NCBI GenBank assembly: GCA_902494465.1
Contig: CABUTH010000086.1
Location: 1 to 8,275, forward strand
DNA: 8,275 bases
Source: an uncultured Collinsella sp.
GTDB taxonomy: Bacteria > Actinomycetota > Coriobacteriia > Coriobacteriales > Coriobacteriaceae
Reading direction: 5' to 3'
Part shown: positions 1 to 5,197 of the stretch, in pieces
Layout: each line of letters starts with the position of its first letter
How positions within the stretch are numbered: the first letter of the stretch is position 1
Made by a program: the position numbers and the translations under genes
The notes under the pieces: model-generated
The model's database searches: none
Seen by the model: the letters and a program-made list of their open reading frames with translations, nothing else
Told to the model about the DNA's origin: nothing

Positions 1-140
1 GCCTGTCCACCGTGCGCAACTCCGACGCGATCATCTGCCTGGACCACGGCCGCATCATCGAGCGCGGCAACCACGACGAGCTGATCGCCAAGCGCGGGTA
101 CTACTACCAGCTGTACACGGGTGCGTTTGAGCTGGAGTAG
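1..140 (+). CDS. ABC exporter, C-terminal end of the ATPase domain (partial)
   Basis: This is the 3' end of an ABC transporter whose start lies before the window. The visible 45 residues begin LSTVRNSD, which normally directly follows the H-loop histidine (HRLSTV) of the nucleotide-binding domain. They continue with the post-H-loop strand and turn ([18 protein letters not shown]), then the usual exporter tail in which an aromatic YYYQLY stretch precedes a short acidic end (FELE) and a TAG stop. This pattern is typical of fused membrane-plus-ATPase exporters of the MsbA/LmrA type, which use ATP hydrolysis in the cytoplasm to drive export. The substrate and the membrane half cannot be judged. 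Transcription probably stops at the hairpin at 310-342. Family assignment is firm; the exporter subtype is an inference. Confidence 0.9.
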   Translation, partial: LSTVRNSDAIICLDHGRIIERGNHDELIAKRGYYYQLYTGAFELE

Positions 141-165
141 CTCAAAATAGCCCTACGCTCCCGAC

Positions 166-269
166 GGAGCTCCCCGAGGGAGGCGGGGTGTTTACTCCGT
201 GCTCAAACATTCTCGCTGCGCTGCGAAACTGCGCGCGGAGCAAACACCCCGCCTCCCTCGGGGAGCTCC
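166..269. repeat. Long perfect inverted repeat, 28-bp arms
   Basis: The arms at 166-193 and 242-269 are perfect reverse complements over 28 bp (left arm begins GGAGCTCCCCGAGGG). After one mismatch, pairing continues inward at 195-202 with 233-240, including one G-U. The centre (about 205-230) contains a smaller CGCTGCGCTGCGAAA palindrome-like core. Transcribed, the 104 nt would form a very stable hairpin. No U-tract follows either arm, so it is not a standard intrinsic terminator. It sits between the ABC gene and the convergent LysR gene. It resembles dispersed intergenic palindromes of the REP/MITE kind, but copy number cannot be seen here. Confidence 0.85.
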
Positions 270-309
270 TGCGCGCACGGCCTTTTCTCGCAAGTTGGAG
301 AGAAGTGGT

Positions 310-342
310 GAGGCCCTGGCCGTTTGGCCAGGGCCTCGTTTT
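310..342 (+). terminator. Intrinsic terminator between convergent genes
   Basis: A perfect 12-bp GC-rich stem (310-321 with 326-337) closes a GTTT loop and is followed on the + strand by GTTTT. This is a textbook rho-independent terminator for the ABC transcript. On the - strand the hairpin also lies just beyond the LysR stop codon, but no T-tract follows in that direction, so it should act mainly on + strand transcription. Confidence 0.88.
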
Positions 343-349
343 GTGTAAG

Positions 350-1228
350 CTAGTTGAGAAGCTGGGCCATGGCGTTGACGAATTTTTGTACTTGGAGGGT
401 TGGCTCGAGCGGGTAGTGTAGAAAGACCGGCACCTCGCGGCCGCATAGAAACGGCACGCCCACAAAGGCCGGGTGCACCCCCGACCATGCGCCGCAGGTG
501 AGCACCGCGTCACCCTTTTCCTCCGCCTCGTTAAAGAGCGCAAAGTCAAAGCTATCCACGTCGATCACGTCCACACCGCCGTCGGCCAACAGGTCGATGC
601 GCAGGCTGTCCATGGCGTCGTTGCCGTGGCGCAGTGCGCGCAGACGCATACCCTCCAAGTCGGCGATCGAAATACGATTCTTGCGCGCCAGCGGGCTCGT
701 GCGCGGCACATCAATATAAAACGGTACGTTAACGATAAGGAGCTTTTGGCAGGCGTCGCCCCAGCGCGGGGTCGAAAAACTCGACTGCACTACATCCACT
801 TCGCGACCAAGACTGCGCATGACGGTCTCGCGCTCGTCGTAGAGGTCACTCACCGGCACGATCTCAAATCGCAGCGACGGTTCCAGATCGTGGATGCCCG
901 ACCACATCGACAGCGTTTGGCGCCCCGGGCACATCATCGACACGCCCAGGCGCACGGCACCGCCATCGCCCGCCGCGCGTCGGGCACGGCGCAGCGCGTC
1001 CTCGGACTGCCGCATGATCGAGCGCGCGTCGTCCACCAGCAGTGCGCCGGCCGGCGTCACTTTGACGCCCGAGTGCGAGCGTTCGAACAGCGTGATGCCG
1101 AACTCGGCCTCGAAGCCCGACACCTGCTTGACGAGCGCCGGAGTCGACACGCGCAATTGTGCCGCCGCACGCGAGAAGCTCCCCAGCTCCGCAGCGGCCG
1201 ATATGGCCTCAAGTCGTCGATCGTACAC
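350..1228 (-). CDS. LysR-family transcriptional regulator
   Basis: A DNA-binding regulator of about 292 residues, a normal LysR length. The N-terminal winged helix-turn-helix lies at about residues 5-60 (GSFSRAAAQL, then STPALVKQVSGFE and TLFERS...VTPAG). A linker helix with DDARSIM follows, then a periplasmic-binding-protein-like effector domain from about residue 85, where a small co-inducer would bind. I chose the GTG start at 1228 because GGGAG lies 6 nt upstream and it puts the HTH at the usual distance from the N-terminus. An ATG at 1261 would add 11 residues (303 aa) but has no plausible ribosome binding site. The gene diverges from the SDR/MFS/Gfo operon with a 233-nt gap, the classic arrangement in which a LysR protein represses itself and activates the neighbouring operon with a pathway metabolite. 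The usual leucine-glutamate after the recognition helix is FE here. The effector is unknown. Confidence 0.93.
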   Translation of the reverse strand: MYDRRLEAISAAAELGSFSRAAAQLRVSTPALVKQVSGFEAEFGITLFERSHSGVKVTPAGALLVDDARSIMRQSEDALRRARRAAGDGGAVRLGVSMMCPGRQTLSMWSGIHDLEPSLRFEIVPVSDLYDERETVMRSLGREVDVVQSSFSTPRWGDACQKLLIVNVPFYIDVPRTSPLARKNRISIADLEGMRLRALRHGNDAMDSLRIDLLADGGVDVIDVDSFDFALFNEAEEKGDAVLTCGAWSGVHPAFVGVPFLCGREVPVFLHYPLEPTLQVQKFVNAMAQLLN

Positions 1229-1303
1229 GTCAATCTCCCGTTTTCGCGCCCGTGGCCACATGGTGCCACAGGAGGTTGTTTTCGCAGGTCATGCGCTCAA
1301 TTG

Positions 1304-1330
1304 AGAATAAACTGCATCGCACAGTGTAAA
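1304..1330 (-). promoter_or_regulatory. Weak candidate promoter for the LysR gene
   Basis: On the - strand a TTTACA box (+ strand 1325-1330) and a TATTCT box (1304-1309) are 15 nt apart, which is short for sigma70. The -10 box overlaps a 10-bp palindrome CTCAATTGAG at 1296-1305 that could serve as an operator half. Tentative. Confidence 0.3.
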
Positions 1331-1363
1331 CCTATGGTTAACGCCATTCTAACAAATATGCAA

Positions 1364-1392
1364 TTCACCTGCGCAAATGCAAAGCATACGAT
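1364..1392 (+). promoter_or_regulatory. Candidate sigma70 promoter of the SDR-MFS-Gfo operon
   Basis: TTCACC (1364-1369) and TACGAT (1387-1392) each match 4 of 6 consensus bases and are exactly 17 nt apart. Transcription would start near 1399, giving a leader of about 63 nt before the SDR start codon. The AT-richer sequence upstream (1306-1363) is where LysR contacts would be expected. I could not identify one convincing T-N11-A site. Confidence 0.45.
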
Positions 1393-1408
1393 AACCAGCG
1401 AAAACCAC

Positions 1409-1435
1409 GTGGGTCGGTTAATGGGAGCGACCCAC
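1409..1435 (+). promoter_or_regulatory. Leader hairpin or operator upstream of the SDR gene
   Basis: A perfect 8-bp inverted repeat, GTGGGTCG (1409-1416) with CGACCCAC (1428-1435), encloses 11 nt. It lies between the candidate promoter and the ribosome binding site (AGAAGGGA, about 1447-1454). It could be a protein-binding dyad or a leader RNA hairpin. There is no U-tract, so a terminator is unlikely. Confidence 0.5.
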
Positions 1436-1461
1436 CGGGAGGCATAAGAAGGGAAGTTCCT

Positions 1462-2343
1462 ATGAGCAATTGGCTTAAGCTCGAGGGCGATGTTTGCGCT
1501 GTGACTGGAGCGCTCGGCGGCATGGGCGTCGAGATTTGCCGCGAGTTCGCCCGCAATGGCGCTAACGTCGTCCTGCTCGACCTGGACGAGGAGAAGGTCA
1601 AGGCCGCTGCCGCCGACCTCGCTGCCGAGTTTGGCATCCACGCCGAGGGTTACAAGATGAACGCCACCGACGAGGCCGAGGTTCAGGCCGCCGTCGATGC
1701 CACCATCGCCGACTTCGGCCACGTCGACGTCCTCGTCAACACCGCCGGCATCCTGCGCTTCGCAGCCATGGAAGACCTGCCGCTGAGTGACTGGAACGAG
1801 GTCATCAACGTCAATCTCACCGGCTACTTCATCACCTCGCAGCGCTTTGGTCGCGAGATGATCAAGGCCGGCCAGGGCCGCCTAGTTCACATCTCGACCG
1901 TCGCCAGCCACTCCCCCGAGACGTTCTCGGGCGTGTACAGCTCCACCAAGGCGGGCGTCAACATGATGTCCAAGATGCTGGCTGCCGAGTGGGGCCCCTA
2001 CGGCGTGCGCTCCAACTGCGTCGAGCCCTGCTTCGTTAAGACCCCGATGTCGGCCAATTTCTACGCCGACCCCGAGGTCGAAAAGAGCCGCAGCCGCCTC
2101 ATCGCCACGCGCCGCATCGGCGAGGTCAGCGATATCGCCAACGCCGTCATGTTCCTGGCGTCCAAGCGCTCGGACTTTACCACCGGCGACGCCATCAAGG
2201 TCGATGGCGGCTTCTCCAACATGATGGGCGACCTCACCGCCAAGCCCGGCGGCCGTCGCGCCTATGCCGACAACTACCTCAAGAACAAGGGTGTCGAGCT
2301 TTGGTCCGATGAGTCCGGCGTCGCCAAGCCGACTGACCAGTAA
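1462..2343 (+). CDS. Short-chain dehydrogenase/reductase (SDR), classical type
   Basis: A 293-residue cytoplasmic NAD(P)-dependent oxidoreductase. The Rossmann nucleotide motif TGALGGMG is at residues 15-22. Asp40 at the end of the second strand suggests NAD rather than NADP. NTAG is at 93-96, the structural/catalytic Asn is N118 (NVNLTG), and the active-site YSSTK has Tyr159 and Lys163. The position 13 residues before the Tyr, normally Ser, is Thr146, with Ser145 next to it. After the strand leading to the active site the usual PG is PC (EPCFVKTP, 188-195). The SDR core ends at VDGG (247-250), and about 40 polar residues follow, making the protein longer than a typical 250-residue SDR. It is the first gene of the operon, and a purine-rich AGAAGGGA site sits about 8 nt before ATG. 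The substrate is probably a secondary alcohol or sugar-acid-type hydroxyl, inferred from the neighbours. FabG is unlikely given the context and the tail. Confidence 0.93.
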   Translation: MSNWLKLEGDVCAVTGALGGMGVEICREFARNGANVVLLDLDEEKVKAAAADLAAEFGIHAEGYKMNATDEAEVQAAVDATIADFGHVDVLVNTAGILRFAAMEDLPLSDWNEVINVNLTGYFITSQRFGREMIKAGQGRLVHISTVASHSPETFSGVYSSTKAGVNMMSKMLAAEWGPYGVRSNCVEPCFVKTPMSANFYADPEVEKSRSRLIATRRIGEVSDIANAVMFLASKRSDFTTGDAIKVDGGFSNMMGDLTAKPGGRRAYADNYLKNKGVELWSDESGVAKPTDQ

Positions 2344-2408
2344 ACCAACCTAACAGGGAGGCCCGCGGATACGCCCGCTCCTCCCCCGTATCGATTAGAA
2401 AGAGTCCA

Positions 2409-3665
2409 ATGGCTTCCACCAACTCCAACAAGGGTCGCGCCGTCGTGCTTTCCGCCGCGTGCGTCACCATGTTCTTCATCAGCTCAATCGCGCTGTATTC
2501 CGTCGTGAGCAAGAACCTGCTCGCCGTCTACCCCGAGTGGTCCAGTGCTCTTACCTGGGCCTTCCCGGTCTTTCAGACCATCATGGCCGTGACGGGCATC
2601 TTCGCCGGCCGCATCTCCGATAAGATCGGCCCGCGCAACGTCGTGATCGCTGCCGCCGTGTGCTACGGCCTGGGCTGGTTCATGTCCGGCACCGTCACCG
2701 AGCCGTGGCAGTTCTACCTGTGGTTCTCGCTCGTCGCCGCCATCGGCAACGGCCTGGGCTACAACCCGGCACTCACCACCGGTCAAAAGTGGTTCATCGA
2801 CAAAAAGGGCCTTGCCTCCGGCATCACCCTGGCCGCTTCGACCGCCGGCCCCGCCGTGCTCTCCCCGGTGCTCGCCTCGTTGCTCATCCCGAGCCTGGGC
2901 ATCTTTGGCGCCCTTAAGGCGCTCGGCGTCATCTTCTTTGTGACGATTGCTGCCTCCGCCCTGTTCCTGAAGGCCCCCGAGGCCGGTTGGCTGCCCGAGG
3001 GCTTCGAGGCCCCAAAGGGCGGCGCGCACGCTGGCACCTTCGGTGACCTCACCCCAGGCGAGATGGTCAAGACCCCACGCTTCTGGGTCCTCATCGTCAC
3101 CTTCGCCTTTGCCGCCACCGCGGGCACCCTGCTCGTGGGCAAGGTTGCCTCCATCGCCGCCGTCCAGCTCTTCGCCGACCCCACGAGCGCCGCGGCCGTC
3201 GCCCTCGGCGGTGTGGTGGTCTCCGTCAACACCTGCGCCAACCTGGTTGGCCGCCTGTCCTTTGGCCAGATCATCGACAAGCTCGGCGCCTACAAGTCGC
3301 TGCTCATCAGCCTTGTCGTCACCATCGTCGCACTCGTCATCATGTCGATGAGCTTTACGCAGAGCACGTTCTTTGTGGCGCTCGCCCTGCTCGGCTTTAG
3401 CTTTGGCGCTCTGCTCGTCATCTACCCGCCGCTCACCGGTGGCGCCTTTGGCACCAGCAACATCGGCGTCAACTACGGCATCATGTTTTTGGGTTATGCC
3501 GCTTCCACCTGGATCAGCCAGCCCATCACCGCCGTGCTGTATCACGCCGAGGCCGGCAGCGCCGCCTACCAGCAGTCCTTCTACGGCGCCATTGTGATCG
3601 CCGCCATCGCCGTCGTGCTCACCGTCTACATGATGGTCTCCGACAGCAAGAAGAAGTCCGCCTAG
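2409..3665 (+). CDS. MFS transporter, OFA (oxalate/formate antiporter-like) family
   Basis: A 418-residue inner-membrane secondary transporter with about 12 hydrophobic segments and a lysine-rich cytoplasmic tail (KKKSA). The MFS motif A between helices 2 and 3 is GRISDKIGPR (67-76). A second degenerate copy in the other half starts GRLSFGQIIDKLG (281-293). The signature stretch around helices 4-5, KWFIDKKGLASG (127-138), and the central loop APEAGWLPEGF (189-199) are characteristic of the OFA subfamily, which carries oxalate, formate, lactate and other small monocarboxylates. This suggests that the operon's substrate is a small organic acid. The gene starts 65 nt after the SDR stop; only a weak GAAAGAG lies upstream of ATG, so translation may depend partly on the upstream gene. 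Exact substrate and mode (antiport or symport) are not determinable. Confidence 0.92.
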   Translation: MASTNSNKGRAVVLSAACVTMFFISSIALYSVVSKNLLAVYPEWSSALTWAFPVFQTIMAVTGIFAGRISDKIGPRNVVIAAAVCYGLGWFMSGTVTEPWQFYLWFSLVAAIGNGLGYNPALTTGQKWFIDKKGLASGITLAASTAGPAVLSPVLASLLIPSLGIFGALKALGVIFFVTIAASALFLKAPEAGWLPEGFEAPKGGAHAGTFGDLTPGEMVKTPRFWVLIVTFAFAATAGTLLVGKVASIAAVQLFADPTSAAAVALGGVVVSVNTCANLVGRLSFGQIIDKLGAYKSLLISLVVTIVALVIMSMSFTQSTFFVALALLGFSFGALLVIYPPLTGGAFGTSNIGVNYGIMFLGYAASTWISQPITAVLYHAEAGSAAYQQSFYGAIVIAAIAVVLTVYMMVSDSKKKSA

Positions 3666-3673
3666 TTTTACCG

Positions 3674-3704
3674 ATGCGACAAAGGAACAGCCCCTTTGTC
3701 GCAT
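3674..3704 (+). repeat. 12-bp palindromic hairpin between the MFS and Gfo/Idh genes
   Basis: ATGCGACAAAGG (3674-3685) is perfectly complementary to CCTTTGTCGCAT (3693-3704), with a 7-nt loop. TCCACC, not a T-run, follows, so it should not fully terminate transcription. It may protect or attenuate the mRNA between operon genes, or be a copy of a dispersed intergenic palindrome. Confidence 0.75.
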
Positions 3705-3734
3705 TCCACCGGTCACCAGTATTAAGGAGTCGAA

Positions 3735-4775
3735 ATGTCTGAGCTCAACCCCGTCCGCATTGCCGTTATCGGCGCCGGCGCCATGGGCCGCAACCACATC
3801 CGCTTTGTCACCGAGGAGCCCGAGGCCGAGCTCGTCGCCATCGCCGACGCCTTTGAGGGCGCCCGCGCCACGGCCGAGGCCACCGGCGTGCCGTTTTACA
3901 CCGATCCCGCCCAGATGATGGACGAGGTCAAGCCCGAGGCCGTCATTATCGCCACCCCCAACGACCTGCACCTGGGCGTTGCCCGCGAGGCTGTGAAGCG
4001 CAACATCGTGCCGCTGGTCGAAAAGCCGATCTCCAACGATCTCGAGGATGCCCAGGCCTTCGCCGCCGAGGCCGAGACCGCCGGCGTGCCCGTGCTCGTG
4101 GGTCAGCACCGTCGCCACAACCCCTTCGTCAACAAGGCCAAGGAGATCATCGAGTCCGGCGAGCTGGGCAAGCTCACCGTGTCGAGCTTCCACTACATGA
4201 TTTATAAGAACGACGAGTACTTTGACGTCGAGTGGCGCCGCAAGAAGGGTGCCGGCCCGATCCTGGTCAACCTGGTGCACGACGTCGACCTGCTCCGCTA
4301 CCTGCTGGGCGAGCCCATTGCCGTCCAAGGCATGCAGTCCAGCGCCGCCCGCGGTTTTGAGACCGAGGACTCCGCCGTGGTCAACGTCCGTTTTGCCGAC
4401 GGCGCGCTTGCGAGCATGACCATCTCCGACGCCACCGCCAGCCCCTGGAACTGGGAGGCGACCGCTCGCGAGGACCCGCAGTACCGTCCCTTCGACGCCG
4501 ACGCCTACTTTATCGGCGGAACCTTGGGCGCTCTGTCGCTACCCCGCCTACACCAGTTCTCCTACGACGGCGCCTCCAACTGGCACAAGCCGCTGCAGAT
4601 GGAGATTCCGGCCGTGGACCCGGCGCTGCCGCACAAGATGCAGCTCAAGCACTTTGTGAAGGTTGTCCGCCGTGAGGTCGAGCCCGTCGTGACCCCCGCC
4701 GACAACGTCAAGACGCTCACGCTTCTCAACGCCATCAAGGAGGCCGCCGAGACCGGCCAGCTCGTCGAGCTGTAA
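3735..4775 (+). CDS. Gfo/Idh/MocA family NAD(P)-dependent oxidoreductase
   Basis: A 346-residue cytoplasmic dehydrogenase. The N-terminal Rossmann domain begins with RIAVIGAGAMGRNH (GxGxxG at 13-18). ATPNDLH is at 73-79, and the catalytic-lysine motif EKPIS is at 96-100 (Lys97). The C-terminal alpha/beta domain carries the substrate-site segment PILVNLVHDVDLL (175-187), with the conserved His182 and Asp185. The Asp that normally sits four residues before the His is Val178 here, with Asn179 beside it; related N..HD.D variants exist in the family. Members oxidise or reduce sugars, inositols and related polyols, or cleave glycosides through a keto intermediate. The start is well supported by AAGGAG six nt before ATG. 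It follows the transporter by 69 nt and is the last gene of the operon. The substrate is unknown; together with the SDR it suggests two successive redox steps. Confidence 0.93.
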   Translation: MSELNPVRIAVIGAGAMGRNHIRFVTEEPEAELVAIADAFEGARATAEATGVPFYTDPAQMMDEVKPEAVIIATPNDLHLGVAREAVKRNIVPLVEKPISNDLEDAQAFAAEAETAGVPVLVGQHRRHNPFVNKAKEIIESGELGKLTVSSFHYMIYKNDEYFDVEWRRKKGAGPILVNLVHDVDLLRYLLGEPIAVQGMQSSAARGFETEDSAVVNVRFADGALASMTISDATASPWNWEATAREDPQYRPFDADAYFIGGTLGALSLPRLHQFSYDGASNWHKPLQMEIPAVDPALPHKMQLKHFVKVVRREVEPVVTPADNVKTLTLLNAIKEAAETGQLVEL

Positions 4776-4785
4776 TGCCTTAAGC

Positions 4786-4827
4786 GCGGACCGCGGCGAA
4801 AGCCCCATGCCGGGCCCCTCGGTCCGC
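4786..4827 (+). repeat. 8-bp inverted repeat after the Gfo/Idh gene
   Basis: GCGGACCG (4786-4793) pairs with CGGTCCGC (4820-4827) across a 26-nt GC-rich loop. No T-tract follows. It lies between the stop codon and the real terminator and may protect the 3' end of the mRNA. It could also be a chance product of the high GC content. Confidence 0.4.
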
Positions 4828-4848
4828 CACAAATAAGCCCCTCTTCTT

Positions 4849-4884
4849 TGCCCCGCGAGCAGCCTCCTGCCCGCGGGGCATTTT
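4849..4884 (+). terminator. Intrinsic terminator of the SDR-MFS-Gfo operon
   Basis: TGCCCCGCG (4849-4857) pairs with CGCGGGGCA (4872-4880). After one mismatch, four more pairs (4859-4862 with 4867-4870) close a CCTC loop, and TTTT follows at 4881-4884. It lies 74 nt after the Gfo/Idh stop. Confidence 0.85.
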
Positions 4885-4947
4885 GCTACGTTGTCAATGA
4901 TTTTTCTGGGACGGGGGACTTTTTTGCACCTTAGCTTGATTCGTTCG

Positions 4948-5105
4948 CCACGAAATGTGCCTATCTACTACGTTTAACCGATTGCCCTCAACCATGCCAA
5001 ATTTCGCGGAATAAAAACCGCAGGTAGACGGGTTGCGCATTTTCGGAAAACCGGGGGATGGTCGACCCACACGGTTCAAACGTAGTAGATAGGCCGCTTT
5101 CGTGG
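4948..5105. repeat. 158-nt element with long matched terminal inverted repeats
   Basis: The 16-bp arm CCTATCTACTACGTTT (4960-4975) is perfectly complementary to 5078-5093. Outside it, after symmetric 4-nt non-pairing bulges, CCACGAAA (4948-4955) pairs with TTTCGTGG (5098-5105). Inside, AACCG (4976-4980) pairs with CGGTT (5072-5076) across a single bulged C. That gives 29 paired positions around a 91-nt centre, which has a GCGG...CCGC mini-hairpin near 5010 and no open frame. The layout looks like a small palindromic mobile element or a structured RNA. Just before it, TTTTTCTGGGACGGGGGACTT (4901-4921, then more T) is a T-flanked G-run of unknown role. The element lies upstream of the proposed tex promoter, so it is probably not part of the tex leader. 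I see no gene in 4776-5197. Confidence 0.8.
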
Positions 5106-5147
5106 TTCCGCGCCAAAACAGTCTTTTTTGGGCGAAGTGGCAGGTGG

Positions 5148-5153
5148 TATCCT
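5148..5153 (+). promoter_or_regulatory. Candidate -10 box for tex
   Basis: TATCCT preceded by GGTGG lies about 45 nt before the tex start codon and fits an actinobacterial-style TANNNT box. The only -35-like sequence is a T-run (about 5124-5129) 18 nt upstream, a poor match. The SD AAGGAG (5188-5193) has a short 4-nt spacer to the ATG at 5198. Confidence 0.35.
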
Positions 5154-5197
5154 TGGTAGCTCTGTGCAGCAAACGCACCTTAAACGCAAGGAGTCTC

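Noticed and set aside
166..269. 28-bp palindrome as the ABC gene terminator
   Set aside because: No T-tract follows either arm, and a canonical terminator is present at 310-342.
473..1447. 324-residue + strand frame opposite the LysR gene
   Set aside because: The His/Arg/Ala-rich translation has no recognisable domain and is antisense to a clear LysR protein.
1462..2343. SDR as a bile-acid hydroxysteroid dehydrogenase (known from Collinsella)
   Set aside because: The sequence does not resemble the Collinsella 7beta-HSDH N-terminus or length as I remember them, and the operon partners point to a small organic-acid pathway.
2484..4328. 614-residue - strand open frame opposite the MFS and Gfo/Idh genes
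   Set aside because: It is a GC-bias shadow: a low-complexity Gly/Asp/His-rich translation that spans two well-supported + strand genes and the hairpin between them, with no family features.
5102..5197. Upstream in-frame GTG start for tex
   Set aside because: It would add 32 residues not typical of Tex, begins inside the inverted-repeat element, lies upstream of the proposed promoter and has no SD. ATG 5198 has AAGGAG.
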